In this document: positions 34,496-43,413 of the stretch, piece by piece | How the letters are laid out: every line of letters starts with the position of its first letter | Numbering within the stretch: the stretch's first letter is position 1 | Source of the DNA: Akkermansiaceae bacterium UBA2381 | GTDB lineage: Bacteria; Verrucomicrobiota; Verrucomicrobiia; Verrucomicrobiales; DEV007 | DNA length: 64,000 nucleotides | Assembly (NCBI GenBank): GCA_002344215.1 | Contig: DDSV01000008.1 | Span: forward strand, 5,225-69,224 | Direction: 5' to 3' | Translations under genes and position numbers: made by a program | The notes under the pieces: model-generated | What the model was told of the DNA's origin: nothing | What the model saw: the letters and a program-made list of their open reading frames with translations, nothing else | Databases searched by the model: none

Positions 34496-36118
34496 TTCGA
34501 CCAAAATGCCTCTGGATATGGTTGGATGGACTATTTTCAGCTGCTCCGATCCAAGTGGCCGGTGGTTTTACTGGCTTGTTCTTTGGTTTTGCTTGGTGGA
34601 GCCGGTCTCAAAAAGCGTCTGCCGCCCCTCTATGAATCGACCGTCCGTGTCGAACTCGACAAGCAGGGAAGCGAGGTCGTGCCGACCTTTTCCACCACCT
34701 CTTTCCGTTCCACGCAGCTGAACGATCTCACTCGTCAGGCGTCTGAGATTCGGAGTGCGGATCTCCTTTCCGAAGTCATTGATCCCTGCAAGTTGCCTGA
34801 GCGATGGGGATTAGCAGGGGAGGCCGAAACCCTCGCGCTTTTAAAGGAGAGAGTTCGTGTTGAGGAACTCCCGGGTGACAGGGCTCTGCTCCTTTCGGCC
34901 CGTGATTTGACCCCGGAGAGCTCCGCGGAACTGGTGAATGCAATATCGGAGCGATTCCTTGAGCGAAAGGCGTCAGAGGTTCAGGCCGAGGCAAATGCCC
35001 GAGTCCTCAGACTGGAGCGCGAGGTCAAAGAGAGAAACGCGGAGATCAAGCGTATGGAATCCCGCCTGGTTGAAATCAAGGGATCCCCGGTCGGGAGTGA
35101 AGTGGAGAGCGAGGATCTGCGGAAGAAACTGATTAGCGAGCGTTATCTGCTCCAGTCCCTTGAGGCGAAGCATCAGCTTGCCGTGCTTGAGGCGGGCGAT
35201 ACGGGAACCCAGGCACACCTGATTGAGACGGCGGAGGCGAAGACGGCCAGGTTCGCCGCTCCCGTCTGGCTGACTCTCCCCGGCCTGGTAACAGTGGGAC
35301 TCCTGACCGGTCTGGTTGCCATTCTCCTGCTCGACGGCGGAAGGACCCGCTGGAATCTCATTACCAATATTGTAAACCATCTGCAGGTGAGCATCGCCGG
35401 GTTTGCCCCGCTGTCCGGCGTGTCCCTGCTGCGCGCGAAGAGTGCGCCGGTGAAGTTGATTGAAGGGTATCGCGAACTGCGGACCCGACTGCTGCGACTG
35501 CCGGCGGGGGATTGCGTTTTTATGAACCTCATGCCTCTCCGGGACCGTGAGGGACTCGCGGAAATGGTGACCAATCTGTCGTGTGTTCTCGCGGACGGGG
35601 GGAAAACCGTGCTTGTCATCGATGCCGACTTCCGGCATCCGCGCCTGCACCGCTTTTTCGATGCGGCGAATCACCCCGGTCTCTCGGACTATTTGAGCGG
35701 TGAAATGCGTCTTGAGGAAACCGTCATCAAAGTGCGTCGTCCGAACCTCTGGTTCATGCCGAGCGGCCCGTTGCATGAGGATCCCTGCGGTCTGATCAAC
35801 GGACGCCGCATGAGTGACCTGATCTGGGACATGCGAACCCGTTTTGACTTCATCCTCGTGGTCTCCCCCGCGATTCACGAAGTCTCCGACGCGGGAGCGC
35901 TCGCCTCGCTTGCCGACTTTACCGCGCTCGTGACGCCCTACTGGGCATGCTCCGTCTCACAACTGAAGAAGGCACAACTCGCGCTCGAAGCGGCGTCAGC
36001 GCGGCTTTGCGCGGTCTTTCTTACCACAAAATTCGAGTCCAAAGAAGACACCGTTCCGGCTCAGGCGGTTCGATCAGTGCCCGTCGCCACCGCCGGATTG
36101 CGAAAAGGTTCAAAATGA
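34490..36118 (+). CDS. Polysaccharide co-polymerase (Wzz-type) fused to a degenerate BY-kinase domain
   Basis: 542 residues from ATG 34490; TTG 34451 is an unlikely upstream start. Two membrane helices (about 22-40 and 259-281) bracket a periplasmic part with a coiled coil (about 160-235), the layout of chain-length determinants in capsule or exopolysaccharide export. The cytoplasmic domain (about 318-515) has the P-loop fold order of bacterial tyrosine kinases: 'EGYRELRTRLLRL', the Walker A' segment TVLVIDADFRHPRLHRFF, and 'WFMPSGP'. The Walker A position (about 346-358) reads NLMPLRDREGLAEM with no GK[ST], and Walker B reads ILVVSPA without Asp. There is no terminal Tyr cluster. It is probably a non-catalytic scaffold. 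No glycosyltransferase genes are near. Its 3' end overlaps hflX. Confidence 0.85.
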   Translation: MIFDQNASGYGWMDYFQLLRSKWPVVLLACSLVLLGGAGLKKRLPPLYESTVRVELDKQGSEVVPTFSTTSFRSTQLNDLTRQASEIRSADLLSEVIDPCKLPERWGLAGEAETLALLKERVRVEELPGDRALLLSARDLTPESSAELVNAISERFLERKASEVQAEANARVLRLEREVKERNAEIKRMESRLVEIKGSPVGSEVESEDLRKKLISERYLLQSLEAKHQLAVLEAGDTGTQAHLIETAEAKTARFAAPVWLTLPGLVTVGLLTGLVAILLLDGGRTRWNLITNIVNHLQVSIAGFAPLSGVSLLRAKSAPVKLIEGYRELRTRLLRLPAGDCVFMNLMPLRDREGLAEMVTNLSCVLADGGKTVLVIDADFRHPRLHRFFDAANHPGLSDYLSGEMRLEETVIKVRRPNLWFMPSGPLHEDPCGLINGRRMSDLIWDMRTRFDFILVVSPAIHEVSDAGALASLADFTALVTPYWACSVSQLKKAQLALEAASARLCAVFLTTKFESKEDTVPAQAVRSVPVATAGLRKGSK

Positions 36119-37386
36119 TGCCTTAAGGCATGGGGGATGATGGCGGTGACAAGTATATCGTTCCCTTCGTACTCGTGATTGACGAGCTTTCCCTCACGGT
36201 GGAGCAGGGCGACGAGGTCTTGCCGGGCCTGGGGCAGGCGCAGTGACATACGGGAAACCCGGTCGACCATCATGTCGGCGAGTCGATTGATGAGAGCCGG
36301 GATTCCTTCACCGGTGTGGATGGAAACAAAGACCGAGTTCCGGTCAAAGTGCCGCTTCAATTCGTGAAGACGACTCTCATCTTCGATGAGGTCGATTTTG
36401 TTCAGGACGATGATGGTCGGCTTGTCGGCGGCCTTGAGTTCCTGGAGAACGGACAAGGTCGTTTCGTAGAAGGCAAAAATCTCCGGTGCGCTCGCATCGA
36501 GAACGTGAATCAAAAAATCCGCGATGACTGCCTCCTCGAGGGTCGCTTTGAAGGCCTCGACGAGCCGGTGCGGCAGATTGCGGACAAAGCCCACCGTATC
36601 TGTCAGCAGGAGAGGCTGTCCGTCGGGGAGTTCGATGCGCCGGGTCGTCGGATCGAGCGTCGCGAAAAGCTTGTCCTCGGCCAGCACGTCGGACCCGGAG
36701 AGCAGGTTCAGGAGTGAGCTTTTCCCCGCGTTGGTGTAGCCGACAATGGAAGCCTGACAGATACCCTCATCGGTTCGCTGTTTGCGCTGGGTCTGCCGGT
36801 TGCGGCGGATGTCCTCCAGATCCTCCTTGATGCGGTCGATACGTTTTCTCGCGAGCCGCCGGTCCACCTCGATCTGCTGTTCCCCTTCGCCACGGGCAGC
36901 GCCGCCCGTGCCGCCCCCGGAAGCGCCGCGCTGGCGATCGAGGTGGGACCACATCCGGGCGAGGCGCGGCAGCGAGTACTGCATCTGCGCGAGCTCGACC
37001 TGGAGACGTGCCTCCTTGGTCCGGGCACGCATTTTGAAGATATCGAGAATGACTTCCTCGCGGTCGATCACGGTGATGTCACCCTCGGTCTCCCAGGCGC
37101 GCTGTTGGGCCGGGGCCAGTTCGTTGTCAAACACGATGCAGTCCGCCCCCGCCTCCCTTGCCGCGTCCATCAGCTCGATGGCTTTTCCCGAACCGGTGAA
37201 GTAACGCTTGCTCCGTGTCCTGACAAAAACACATTCCTTGGCGAGGACCGTGATCCCGAGCGTCGAGACCAGCTCGCCGAGCTCTTCGAGGAGGCTCCGG
37301 GCGGTGGCTTCGTCGGCTCGGTCAAAATAGGCGCCGACGAGGAAGGCGCTCTCGACCAGACGTGGTTTTTCGCGGGTGTCGAACAT
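36061..37386 (-). CDS. hflX: GTPase HflX
   Basis: 441 residues. Ribosome-associated GTPase that splits stalled or stressed 70S ribosomes. The N-terminal subdomain and the glycine-rich linker ('RGASGGGTGGAARGEGE') are as in the family. The G domain begins with Walker A GYTNAGKSS (216-223), followed by DTVGFVRNLPH and NKIDL. Length is usual. Its ATG shares one base with the TGA of the upstream TIM-barrel gene, so they form an operon. The last 58 bases overlap, in antisense, the end of the polysaccharide co-polymerase gene. Confidence 0.96.
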   Translation of the reverse strand: MFDTREKPRLVESAFLVGAYFDRADEATARSLLEELGELVSTLGITVLAKECVFVRTRSKRYFTGSGKAIELMDAAREAGADCIVFDNELAPAQQRAWETEGDITVIDREEVILDIFKMRARTKEARLQVELAQMQYSLPRLARMWSHLDRQRGASGGGTGGAARGEGEQQIEVDRRLARKRIDRIKEDLEDIRRNRQTQRKQRTDEGICQASIVGYTNAGKSSLLNLLSGSDVLAEDKLFATLDPTTRRIELPDGQPLLLTDTVGFVRNLPHRLVEAFKATLEEAVIADFLIHVLDASAPEIFAFYETTLSVLQELKAADKPTIIVLNKIDLIEDESRLHELKRHFDRNSVFVSIHTGEGIPALINRLADMMVDRVSRMSLRLPQARQDLVALLHREGKLVNHEYEGNDILVTAIIPHALRHHFEPFRNPAVATGTDRTA

Positions 37387-38306
37387 CAGGCAAGGAGCGA
37401 TTTGAGCGTGGCGAAATCCTTTTCGAGTGCTTTCAACAGGGCGGGAGTGGCCGCCGGGTCGTCGTGGGCAAGATATTCGACATGAAGGCTCACGGGGCCC
37501 TTGAAGTCGCTTTCCTTGAGGAGTTTAAAAAAGCCCTTGTCGACTACGCCCTCCCCGACGGGACCCCAGCCGAGCTGGTTATCCTTCCAGGAGGGTTCTT
37601 TGATATAAACGGTGTCGATAAAGGGACGAATCGCCGCGAAATTAAGCGGCCAGGCCTTGGCGCCCTCAACCGTGGCATGGCCGATATCGAAAGCGACTCC
37701 GATCTGCTCCGGAGAGAAATCTTCAAGCACTTCGGCAAGATCCCAGATGGGACCGCCGAAGTAATCTTTTCCGGAATGGTTCTGATAGAGCGGCTTGATC
37801 CCGAGTTCACTTGTCATGGCCACGAGATCCTTCAGTTTCGGCCGGAACTCATCGAGCTGGGCGCGGATTGGTTTGCTAAGGTCGTACTTGAAATATCCCA
37901 TCCGGAAGCGCTTCACGCCGAGTGAGGCGGCGGTTTTCAGGACTTTCTCGGTGAACTGCTCTTCGCTCACTTCATTGATGGCCGAAGTCATCAGGGTGAG
38001 ATTCAGTCCGGCCTCCTTCAGTGCGTCAACCATCTTCGGGAGATCTTCTTCAACCCGTTCCGGGAGGACGTGTCCTTTGGGACGTACCGGACCTTCAATT
38101 CCGTCAAAGCCGAGGGCGGCAATGGTCCGTGCCATTTCCGGATAGGAGAGATGCTGGAGCGGTTTCGTGAAAGTGCAAAATTCAAAGCGGCCCTTGGGAG
38201 CGCTGTCGGCAAGGACATTCTGACCGGAGGCGAGGGGTGCCAGGGCAAGGCTCGCGGCTGCTCCTTTTAGAAAACGACGGCGACTCGTGGGATTGGGATC
38301 ACTCAT
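37386..38306 (-). CDS. Tat-exported sugar-phosphate isomerase/epimerase-like TIM barrel
   Basis: 306 residues from ATG 38306, which begins a twin-arginine signal (SRRRFLKGAAA, cleaved near LASGQN). The remainder is a xylose-isomerase-like TIM barrel (AP-endonuclease 2 family), with 'LGFDGIEGPV', 'YQNHSGKDYFGG', 'AFDIGHATVEG' and 'LHVEYLAHDD' supplying the usual Glu, His and Asp metal ligands. Exported members in planctomycetes and verrucomicrobia are associated with sugar breakdown; the substrate is unknown. It overlaps hflX by one base and is divergent from the DUF6807 gene, 73 bases away. Confidence 0.86.
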   Translation of the reverse strand: MSDPNPTSRRRFLKGAAASLALAPLASGQNVLADSAPKGRFEFCTFTKPLQHLSYPEMARTIAALGFDGIEGPVRPKGHVLPERVEEDLPKMVDALKEAGLNLTLMTSAINEVSEEQFTEKVLKTAASLGVKRFRMGYFKYDLSKPIRAQLDEFRPKLKDLVAMTSELGIKPLYQNHSGKDYFGGPIWDLAEVLEDFSPEQIGVAFDIGHATVEGAKAWPLNFAAIRPFIDTVYIKEPSWKDNQLGWGPVGEGVVDKGFFKLLKESDFKGPVSLHVEYLAHDDPAATPALLKALEKDFATLKSLLA

Positions 38307-38379
38307 GGTGGTATCGTATCGGCGCTTGCCGGACTCGGCAAGACTTGAGATAATGCGCATTCAGGAGATCGCCTCCGAT

Positions 38380-39384
38380 ATGAAGAACTGTTTCCCTGCA
38401 TTTATCCTTGTTTTCCTGCTGCTCTGGGTGCCCGTCATCGCTGATTCACAGGTGATCGGCGCTGCCGGGGGAGGATGGACGATCAGCGGAACCGATCCGA
38501 TCGAAATCTCGTTCGGCGGGAAAATGATCACTGCGTATCACCCGGGTTATGAAGCGGGAAAACCCTATTTCTATCCCATTATCGGCCCGACCGGGGAAAA
38601 CATGACGCGCCACTGGCCGATGAAGGAAGGAGAGAAAGACGAGGAGACGAACGACATTCACCATCGTGGAATGTGGTACGGACTGGGCCGGGTAAACGGG
38701 TTCGACTTCTGGCATTCTTCGGGAGATGAGACAGTGAAGGACAAAGCCTTCGGGATCATTCGACACCGCGGAATGACGGGGGTCATGATCAAGGGACCGA
38801 CGATTACATTCACGACCAAATCAGACTGGGTCGAGGAATCGAATCCTGAGCATCGGATCTGTTCCGATAGGCGGGAGTTCACCCTTTTTTACCGTGAGGA
38901 CGGATCGCTCGTCATTGACCTGGTCCTCATGCTCATTGCTGACGCGGGCGACGTGACGATCAGTGGTGCCGAAGAGGGGGCCTGGGCGGTTCGACTGCCT
39001 CCCACCCTGGCGCTGAAGGGAACGGGGGCAACCGGACATATTCTAAGCAGCGAAGGACTCGAAGACGGCGAGACCCGGGGCAAGCGGGCCTCCTGGGTGG
39101 ACTATTTCGGGAAGGATCGAGCGGGGAACCCGGCTGGAATCGCCATTCTGGATCATCCCTCCAACTTCCGGCATCCGACCTGGTGGAATGTTCGCGAAGA
39201 CGGGCTCTTCACCGCGAACCCGTTTGGACAAAACAGCTTCGAGGAGGAGGCTCCGGACAATGCCGGTGATCACCTTATTCCCAACGGGGAGGCACTGAAG
39301 TTCCGCTACCGGACGATTTTCCACCGGGGAGACCCTGAAGCCGCCGGGATCGCGAAGGCCTTTGAAATCTTCTCTTCACGGTGA
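38380..39384 (+). CDS. Exported DUF6807 (PmoA-like) protein
   Basis: 334 residues. ATG 38380 begins a signal peptide (MKNCFPAFILVF, ending near ADSQV); ATG 38353 is the alternative and an AGGAG lies 12 bases before ATG 38380. Family pieces are 'YHPGYEAGKPYFYPI' and 'NDIHHRGMWYGLGRVNG', 'GVAILDHPSNFRHPTWW' in slightly changed form, and 'FTANPFGQNSF'. I recognise it as DUF6807, often annotated as 'methane oxygenase PmoA' without good reason. It is common beside Gfo/Idh oxidoreductases and sugar isomerases in Verrucomicrobiota. Here it is divergent from such an isomerase, which suggests a shared catabolic role. Confidence 0.8.
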   Translation: MKNCFPAFILVFLLLWVPVIADSQVIGAAGGGWTISGTDPIEISFGGKMITAYHPGYEAGKPYFYPIIGPTGENMTRHWPMKEGEKDEETNDIHHRGMWYGLGRVNGFDFWHSSGDETVKDKAFGIIRHRGMTGVMIKGPTITFTTKSDWVEESNPEHRICSDRREFTLFYREDGSLVIDLVLMLIADAGDVTISGAEEGAWAVRLPPTLALKGTGATGHILSSEGLEDGETRGKRASWVDYFGKDRAGNPAGIAILDHPSNFRHPTWWNVREDGLFTANPFGQNSFEEEAPDNAGDHLIPNGEALKFRYRTIFHRGDPEAAGIAKAFEIFSSR

Positions 39385-39402
39385 ATCCGCACGGACCACA
39401 AA

Positions 39403-39432
39403 AAAAGCCGGAAGCTCTCGCCTCCGGCTTTT
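39403..39432. terminator. Bidirectional rho-independent terminator
   Basis: AAAAGCCGGA (39403-39412) pairs with TCCGGCTTTT (39423-39432) across a 10-base loop, between the convergent DUF6807 and L,D-transpeptidase genes. A run of A on one side and T on the other suits both strands. Confidence 0.88.
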
Positions 39433-39463
39433 GGTAAAATGATTCGGCAAAACGGGCTGCGGA

Positions 39464-40033
39464 TTAGGCGCCGTCCCAGCTGCTGTAAATATTGACGCGG
39501 GTTCCCGAAGTGGTGTTGTCGAAGATCACTTCGGCAGCACTCACGGGGAGGCGAACACATCCGGCGGAGGCGGGATAACCGGGAAGATGACCGGCGTGGA
39601 CGCCAAAGGCCGTTCCGCTAAGGCGCATCCAGTAGGGCATCTCAACCCCGTAAATAGTGGAGATCTTCCCGGAACGAACCCGCTGGGACATCGTGTAACT
39701 GCCCCGGGGGGTGTATTTGCCCGGACGGGCGGTCGAGACCGGAGTGTTTACCGCCACTTTGCCATTCACGAGCAAATAGCCGCGCTGTTCGGCGATATCA
39801 ATGACAAGACGGGCATTACGGCCATTGCTTTGGCTCAAGACCATCGGATTGATCCGAGCTCCGCTGCCGAGGCGCTGAACTTTGGGCTTGGTGGTGAGGC
39901 CGCGTGACAGCGTACCTCCCTGGCGGGCCGCTGAGGCGGTGGTATTGGTGCCGCCCGTGGACGTGCATGAGCTCAAAATCGCGGATCCCAGGACGAGGGA
40001 AAGCGAAAGAGCACAGGTGAGGACTCTCTTCAT
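39464..40033 (-). CDS. L,D-transpeptidase (YkuD) lipoprotein
   Basis: 189 residues from ATG 40033, giving a lipoprotein signal with lipobox LSS-Cys (Cys 23). A Ser/Thr/Ala linker leads to a YkuD catalytic domain (about 74-185) starting 'ARLVIDIAEQRGYLL'. The catalytic motif HAGHLPG...SAGCVRLP has His 146 and Cys 159. It would form 3-3 cross-links in peptidoglycan or attach proteins to it. The frame is open back to ATG 40084, which lies in copy 2 of the 20-bp motif, but that leader would block lipidation. It is transcribed alone. Confidence 0.92.
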   Translation of the reverse strand: MKRVLTCALSLSLVLGSAILSSCTSTGGTNTTASAARQGGTLSRGLTTKPKVQRLGSGARINPMVLSQSNGRNARLVIDIAEQRGYLLVNGKVAVNTPVSTARPGKYTPRGSYTMSQRVRSGKISTIYGVEMPYWMRLSGTAFGVHAGHLPGYPASAGCVRLPVSAAEVIFDNTTSGTRVNIYSSWDGA

Positions 40034-40078
40034 AAACGGTCTGTCTGGTTGTGTCTGTGTTGAACGTGTGTTTGTAAT

Positions 40079-40098
40079 TATCATAATAACCAGAATAA
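40079..40098 (-). promoter_or_regulatory. 20-bp motif TTATTCTGGTTATTATGATA, copy 2
   Basis: On the minus strand, 46 bases upstream of the L,D-transpeptidase ATG, in AT-rich DNA. Differs from copy 1 at one central base. The shared use before two envelope genes suggests a common regulator; this is inferred. Confidence 0.45.
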
Positions 40099-40142
40099 GA
40101 TTAACTTCAAATAAATATTCTAATTTTAATGCTATTTAACCG

Positions 40143-41330
40143 TTACTTTTCAGATGGGAGGGGTCTTTCTGTCTCTGTTTCAGCTTGATAATCAACGCCT
40201 TCCAGTCCGAAACCGAAGAGGCGGAGGAATTCCTTTTTGTATCCCGAAAAATCAGAGATCTCGGAAAGATTGTCCGTGGTGACCTTTTCCCAGGCCTCGG
40301 CGACCGCCTTCTGGATCTCTTCCCGCATTTCCCAGTCGTCGATGCGGATACGGAGATGATCATCGAGGGTGGGCTTTCCGCCGGAGGCGAGGTGATCGCT
40401 GAAGAGGCGCTGGATCTGTTCGATCGTGCCTTCGTGAAGGCCCTTCTCCTTCATGACCTTGTAAAGGAGGGAGATATAAAGCGGAACCACGGGAATGGCC
40501 GAACTGGCCTGGGTGACGAGGGCTTTGTTGACCGACACATAGGCAGTGTCGTTGCCGAACTGGCTGTTGATCCGGGCGGCAGACTCCTCCAGGTGCTCCT
40601 TGGCGCGACCGATCGTCCCGTTGGTGTAGATGGGATAGGTGAGATCCGGGCCGATGTAGGAATAGGCCACCGTTTTGAAACCATCGGCGAGCACGCCCGC
40701 TCCACTCAGAGCCTCGATCCACAATTCCCAATCTTCGCCACCCATCACCTTGATCGTATGAGCGATCTCTTCGTCCGAAGCCGGTTCGATCGTGATAGGG
40801 GATACCTCTCCGGTATCGGTATTGACGTTCTTTTGGGAATAGGACTGACCGATGGGCTTCAGGACCGATTTGTAGGTTTCCCCGTCGGTGGGGTCGGTGC
40901 GGCGCGGGGAAGCGAGGCTGTAGACGATGCAATCGACCTGACCCAGATCCGCCTTGATTGCGCGGATGACGGTCTCCTTGATCTCGTTGGAGAAGGCGTC
41001 ACCGTTGAAACTTTTGGCGTAGAGACCCGCTGCGGCGGCTGCCTTTTCGAAGGCCACGGAATTGTACCATCCCGCGCTCCCTGTCTTATTCTCAACTCCC
41101 GGCTTCTCAAAGAAGACGCCGATGGTGGCGGCGCCGCCACCGAATGCGGGAACAATGCGGGAAGCAAGTCCGTACCCGGTCGAGGCTCCGATGACGAGAA
41201 CCTTTTTCGGAGGGTTCGCGAGGGCCGGCAGGCTCTTCACATAATCGATCTGCGACTGGACGTTGGCGGCACACCCGTCCGGGTGGGCCGTGGTGCAGAT
41301 AAAACCTCGGATTTTCGGAGTAACTATCAT
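40143..41330 (-). CDS. fabV: Trans-2-enoyl-ACP reductase FabV
   Basis: 395 residues from ATG 41330 (MIVTPKIRGF is the standard FabV opening; ATG or other starts to 41375 are unlikely). NADH-dependent last step of fatty-acid elongation; FabV is intrinsically resistant to triclosan. The Rossmann motif is GASTGYGLA (about 48-56), and the catalytic pair is spaced Y-x8-K (Tyr 235, Lys 244), which separates FabV from FabI and FabL. 'CIVYSLASPRRTDP' is also typical. Its 5' neighbour is the DUF5069 gene with a terminator between, so it is probably its own unit. Confidence 0.95.
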   Translation of the reverse strand: MIVTPKIRGFICTTAHPDGCAANVQSQIDYVKSLPALANPPKKVLVIGASTGYGLASRIVPAFGGGAATIGVFFEKPGVENKTGSAGWYNSVAFEKAAAAAGLYAKSFNGDAFSNEIKETVIRAIKADLGQVDCIVYSLASPRRTDPTDGETYKSVLKPIGQSYSQKNVNTDTGEVSPITIEPASDEEIAHTIKVMGGEDWELWIEALSGAGVLADGFKTVAYSYIGPDLTYPIYTNGTIGRAKEHLEESAARINSQFGNDTAYVSVNKALVTQASSAIPVVPLYISLLYKVMKEKGLHEGTIEQIQRLFSDHLASGGKPTLDDHLRIRIDDWEMREEIQKAVAEAWEKVTTDNLSEISDFSGYKKEFLRLFGFGLEGVDYQAETETERPLPSEK

Positions 41331-41410
41331 CGGTCGAAAGACCCTTTCCTTACAGAGCGATTGATGGTCTGACAAGCGAAATCAAGCGCCCGGGCGGACA
41401 TCCGGACAAG

Positions 41411-41450
41411 AAAAAGCCCGCCACCGGAATGACCGGCGACGGGCTTTCTT
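41411..41450 (-). terminator. Rho-independent terminator after DUF5069 gene
   Basis: A long interrupted stem, AAAGCCCGCCACCGG with CCGGCGACGGGCTTT, around an AATGA loop. It lies about 20 bases past the DUF5069 stop and upstream of fabV. Confidence 0.8.
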
Positions 41451-41470
41451 AAATTGAACTGACTGCGGGA

Positions 41471-41911
41471 TTACTTCAGCTCAGCTGAGTGGAAGATGGC
41501 CCAGTCATCAAGGTTGTTCAGATTCACGGCATCTTTGATGGTGCCGTCGTCTTCACGACCTGCGGCGGCGAGGATCTCCTTGCGGGTACCGTCGTCGTGA
41601 ATGTAGCCTTTGATGGCGGCATTCAGTTTGTCCACGGCATCCTGATCAAGTGAGCCACCCTTTTGTTGAAGGATCCAGCTTTCAAGCTCGATGTAGGTGG
41701 GCTTGGAATCAGCGATGTAGCTTTCGAAATCACCCTTGGAAATGCCAAGACCGTCAAGCACCATCTGGTCATATCCGGCTCCGATCGCAGGGTAATCCGA
41801 GTGAAGTTTACCGGCAGCACCGAGTGAAGCTTTGAGCCAGAGGCGGGGGAGGTGAAGGACACCGAGGGGACCGGCGACGCCGGAGCTGATAAGGGGGACA
41901 ATTTTGCTCAT
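41471..41911 (-). CDS. DUF5069-like protein
   Basis: 146 residues, no signal peptide or membrane helix. The start 'LGVLHLPRLWLKASLGAAGKL' and the later 'DQMVLDGLGISKGDFESYI' fit DUF5069, a small soluble family of unknown function found mainly in Verrucomicrobiota and Planctomycetota. The C-terminal half is helical and polar. It is followed by a good terminator, and the 200 bases between it and the OsmC stop contain no recognisable feature. It therefore appears to be monocistronic. Confidence 0.7.
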   Translation of the reverse strand: MSKIVPLISSGVAGPLGVLHLPRLWLKASLGAAGKLHSDYPAIGAGYDQMVLDGLGISKGDFESYIADSKPTYIELESWILQQKGGSLDQDAVDKLNAAIKGYIHDDGTRKEILAAAGREDDGTIKDAVNLNNLDDWAIFHSAELK

Positions 41912-42111
41912 AGTTGTTCGTTCGATTGAATTTTCTCTCCGGCAGGACTGCCCTGCCGAATCAGAGGACGCAGACTAGGGGGATGGGGCGGGCTGTGCAA
42001 TAAAAATCAAAGCCTGATCCCGTGCCGTATTCGTCGATTTTTAGCGTAAGACGGAATACTCAAGAGGGTCGGTTGCCGGACCGCACCGGGTCGTGTCCGG
42101 AATACCGGGCT

Positions 42112-42558
42112 TCAGGACCAGGTCACCGTGGTCTTGACCGAGTTGGCGAGAAAGCACTCGTGGTGGGCCTTGTCATGGAGCTTTTCGAGATCCTCGGGTG
42201 TCGGCTGCTTCTCCCCGGAGAAGACGATTCTGGGGTGCATCTCGATGCGGGCGAGCCAGAGTTTGCCGTTTTCACCCTTTTCAAGGAATCCCACCGGTTC
42301 GTCATCATACTGGTCGACGACAAATCCGCCCATTGAGGCGATCGCGAGAAAGGTAAGCATGTGGCAGCTCGCGAGGGCGGCGGTAAAGGCTTCCTCCGGA
42401 TCGGTGCGGTCGGCGTCACCGAGAAAGGCGGGCGCGGCGGAGGCGAGGAGAGTCTGGCTGCTGCGGGGAAACTGCCACTCATGGGCACGGGGATACTCCT
42501 TGTATCCGAATCCTTTTTCTCCACGGGACCACGAGAGGGTTGCTTTGTGTTCGCTCAT
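42112..42558 (-). CDS. OsmC/Ohr-family peroxiredoxin-like protein
   Basis: 148 residues from ATG 42558 (MSEHKATLSW). OsmC fold with the paired reactive cysteines in expected places: Cys 65 in ALASCHMLTF and Cys 135 in HHECFLANS. Such proteins reduce organic hydroperoxides in the cytoplasm. The motif set is closer to the OsmC subfamily of unknown peroxide preference than to Ohr. Divergent from the secreted esterase gene with 114 bases between. Confidence 0.88.
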   Translation of the reverse strand: MSEHKATLSWSRGEKGFGYKEYPRAHEWQFPRSSQTLLASAAPAFLGDADRTDPEEAFTAALASCHMLTFLAIASMGGFVVDQYDDEPVGFLEKGENGKLWLARIEMHPRIVFSGEKQPTPEDLEKLHDKAHHECFLANSVKTTVTWS

Positions 42559-42672
42559 GAAAGCCTTTCGTTTCAAACGGCATTGGAATCAACGGGTTTT
42601 CATTTTTCATTGTCTCGTTTTCGGCAGAGTTTTTTCGGTGGCGGGGGCGGGTCCCAATGCTAACCTCCCCCT

Positions 42673-43401
42673 ATGCTTCGACATGGTCTCATCTTGATTC
42701 TGGGAACGCTCGTCCTGGCCGGTCCTCTCTCCCGGGGGCAGGAGTTATCGAAGGAGATCTTTGAGAAGGAGCTCACCGGGACGCTGAAGCTGGAATATTT
42801 GCTGTCCTTGCCGGAGGGTTATGATTCCGATCCTGCAAAGAAATGGCCTCTCCTTGTCTTCCTCCATGGAGCCGGAGAACGCGGCGATGATCTGAAAAAG
42901 GTGGAAATGCACGGCCCCCCGAAGCGGGTCAGGGAGGGTGCTTCCTTTCCCTTCATTCTTGTAGCCCCGCAGTGTCCGGCCGAGGCCTGGTGGACCGAAC
43001 AGCCCGTTCTCGAACTGATCGATTACCTGGAGAAAACCCATCGTGTCGACTCCTCGAAAATCTATCTTACCGGCCTGAGCATGGGAGGCTACGGGACCTG
43101 GCATTTTGCGACCCTGGCTCCCCGCCGCTTCGCGGCAGTGGCTCCCGTTTGCGGAGGAGGAATTCCCTACAAGATGCGAGGGATCGCCCACCTGCCGGTC
43201 TGGGCCTTCCACGGAGCAAAGGATCCCGTGGTCACTCTCGATGAATCAGAGCGGCTTGTTGAAGCGTTGAAAAAGGCAGGAAACAAAAAGGCGACCCTCA
43301 CGGTGTATCCGGAGGCGGGGCATGATTCCTGGACCGAAACCTATCAGAATCCGAAACTCTACGAGTGGCTCCTTTCCCACACTCTGGACGCCGGTCAATA
43401 A
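42673..43401 (+). CDS. Exported alpha/beta-hydrolase (phospholipase/dienelactone-hydrolase type)
   Basis: 242 residues with a signal peptide ending near LSRGQEL. Catalytic pieces in order are HGAGERG (oxyanion), GLSMGGYGTW (nucleophile Ser), HGAKDPVV (acid) and GHDSW (His). This resembles the 'prolyl oligopeptidase-like' esterases annotated as phospholipases or feruloyl esterases in Verrucomicrobiota. Exported; the ester substrate is unknown. The phosphoesterase gene starts 12 bases after its stop, so the two are likely an operon. Confidence 0.86.
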   Translation: MLRHGLILILGTLVLAGPLSRGQELSKEIFEKELTGTLKLEYLLSLPEGYDSDPAKKWPLLVFLHGAGERGDDLKKVEMHGPPKRVREGASFPFILVAPQCPAEAWWTEQPVLELIDYLEKTHRVDSSKIYLTGLSMGGYGTWHFATLAPRRFAAVAPVCGGGIPYKMRGIAHLPVWAFHGAKDPVVTLDESERLVEALKKAGNKKATLTVYPEAGHDSWTETYQNPKLYEWLLSHTLDAGQ

Positions 43402-43413
43402 ATCCGATTCACC

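Noticed and set aside
40185..41372. Plus-strand frame (395 codons) opposite fabV
   Set aside because: Exact antisense of a well-supported FabV protein; no family match or start signal.
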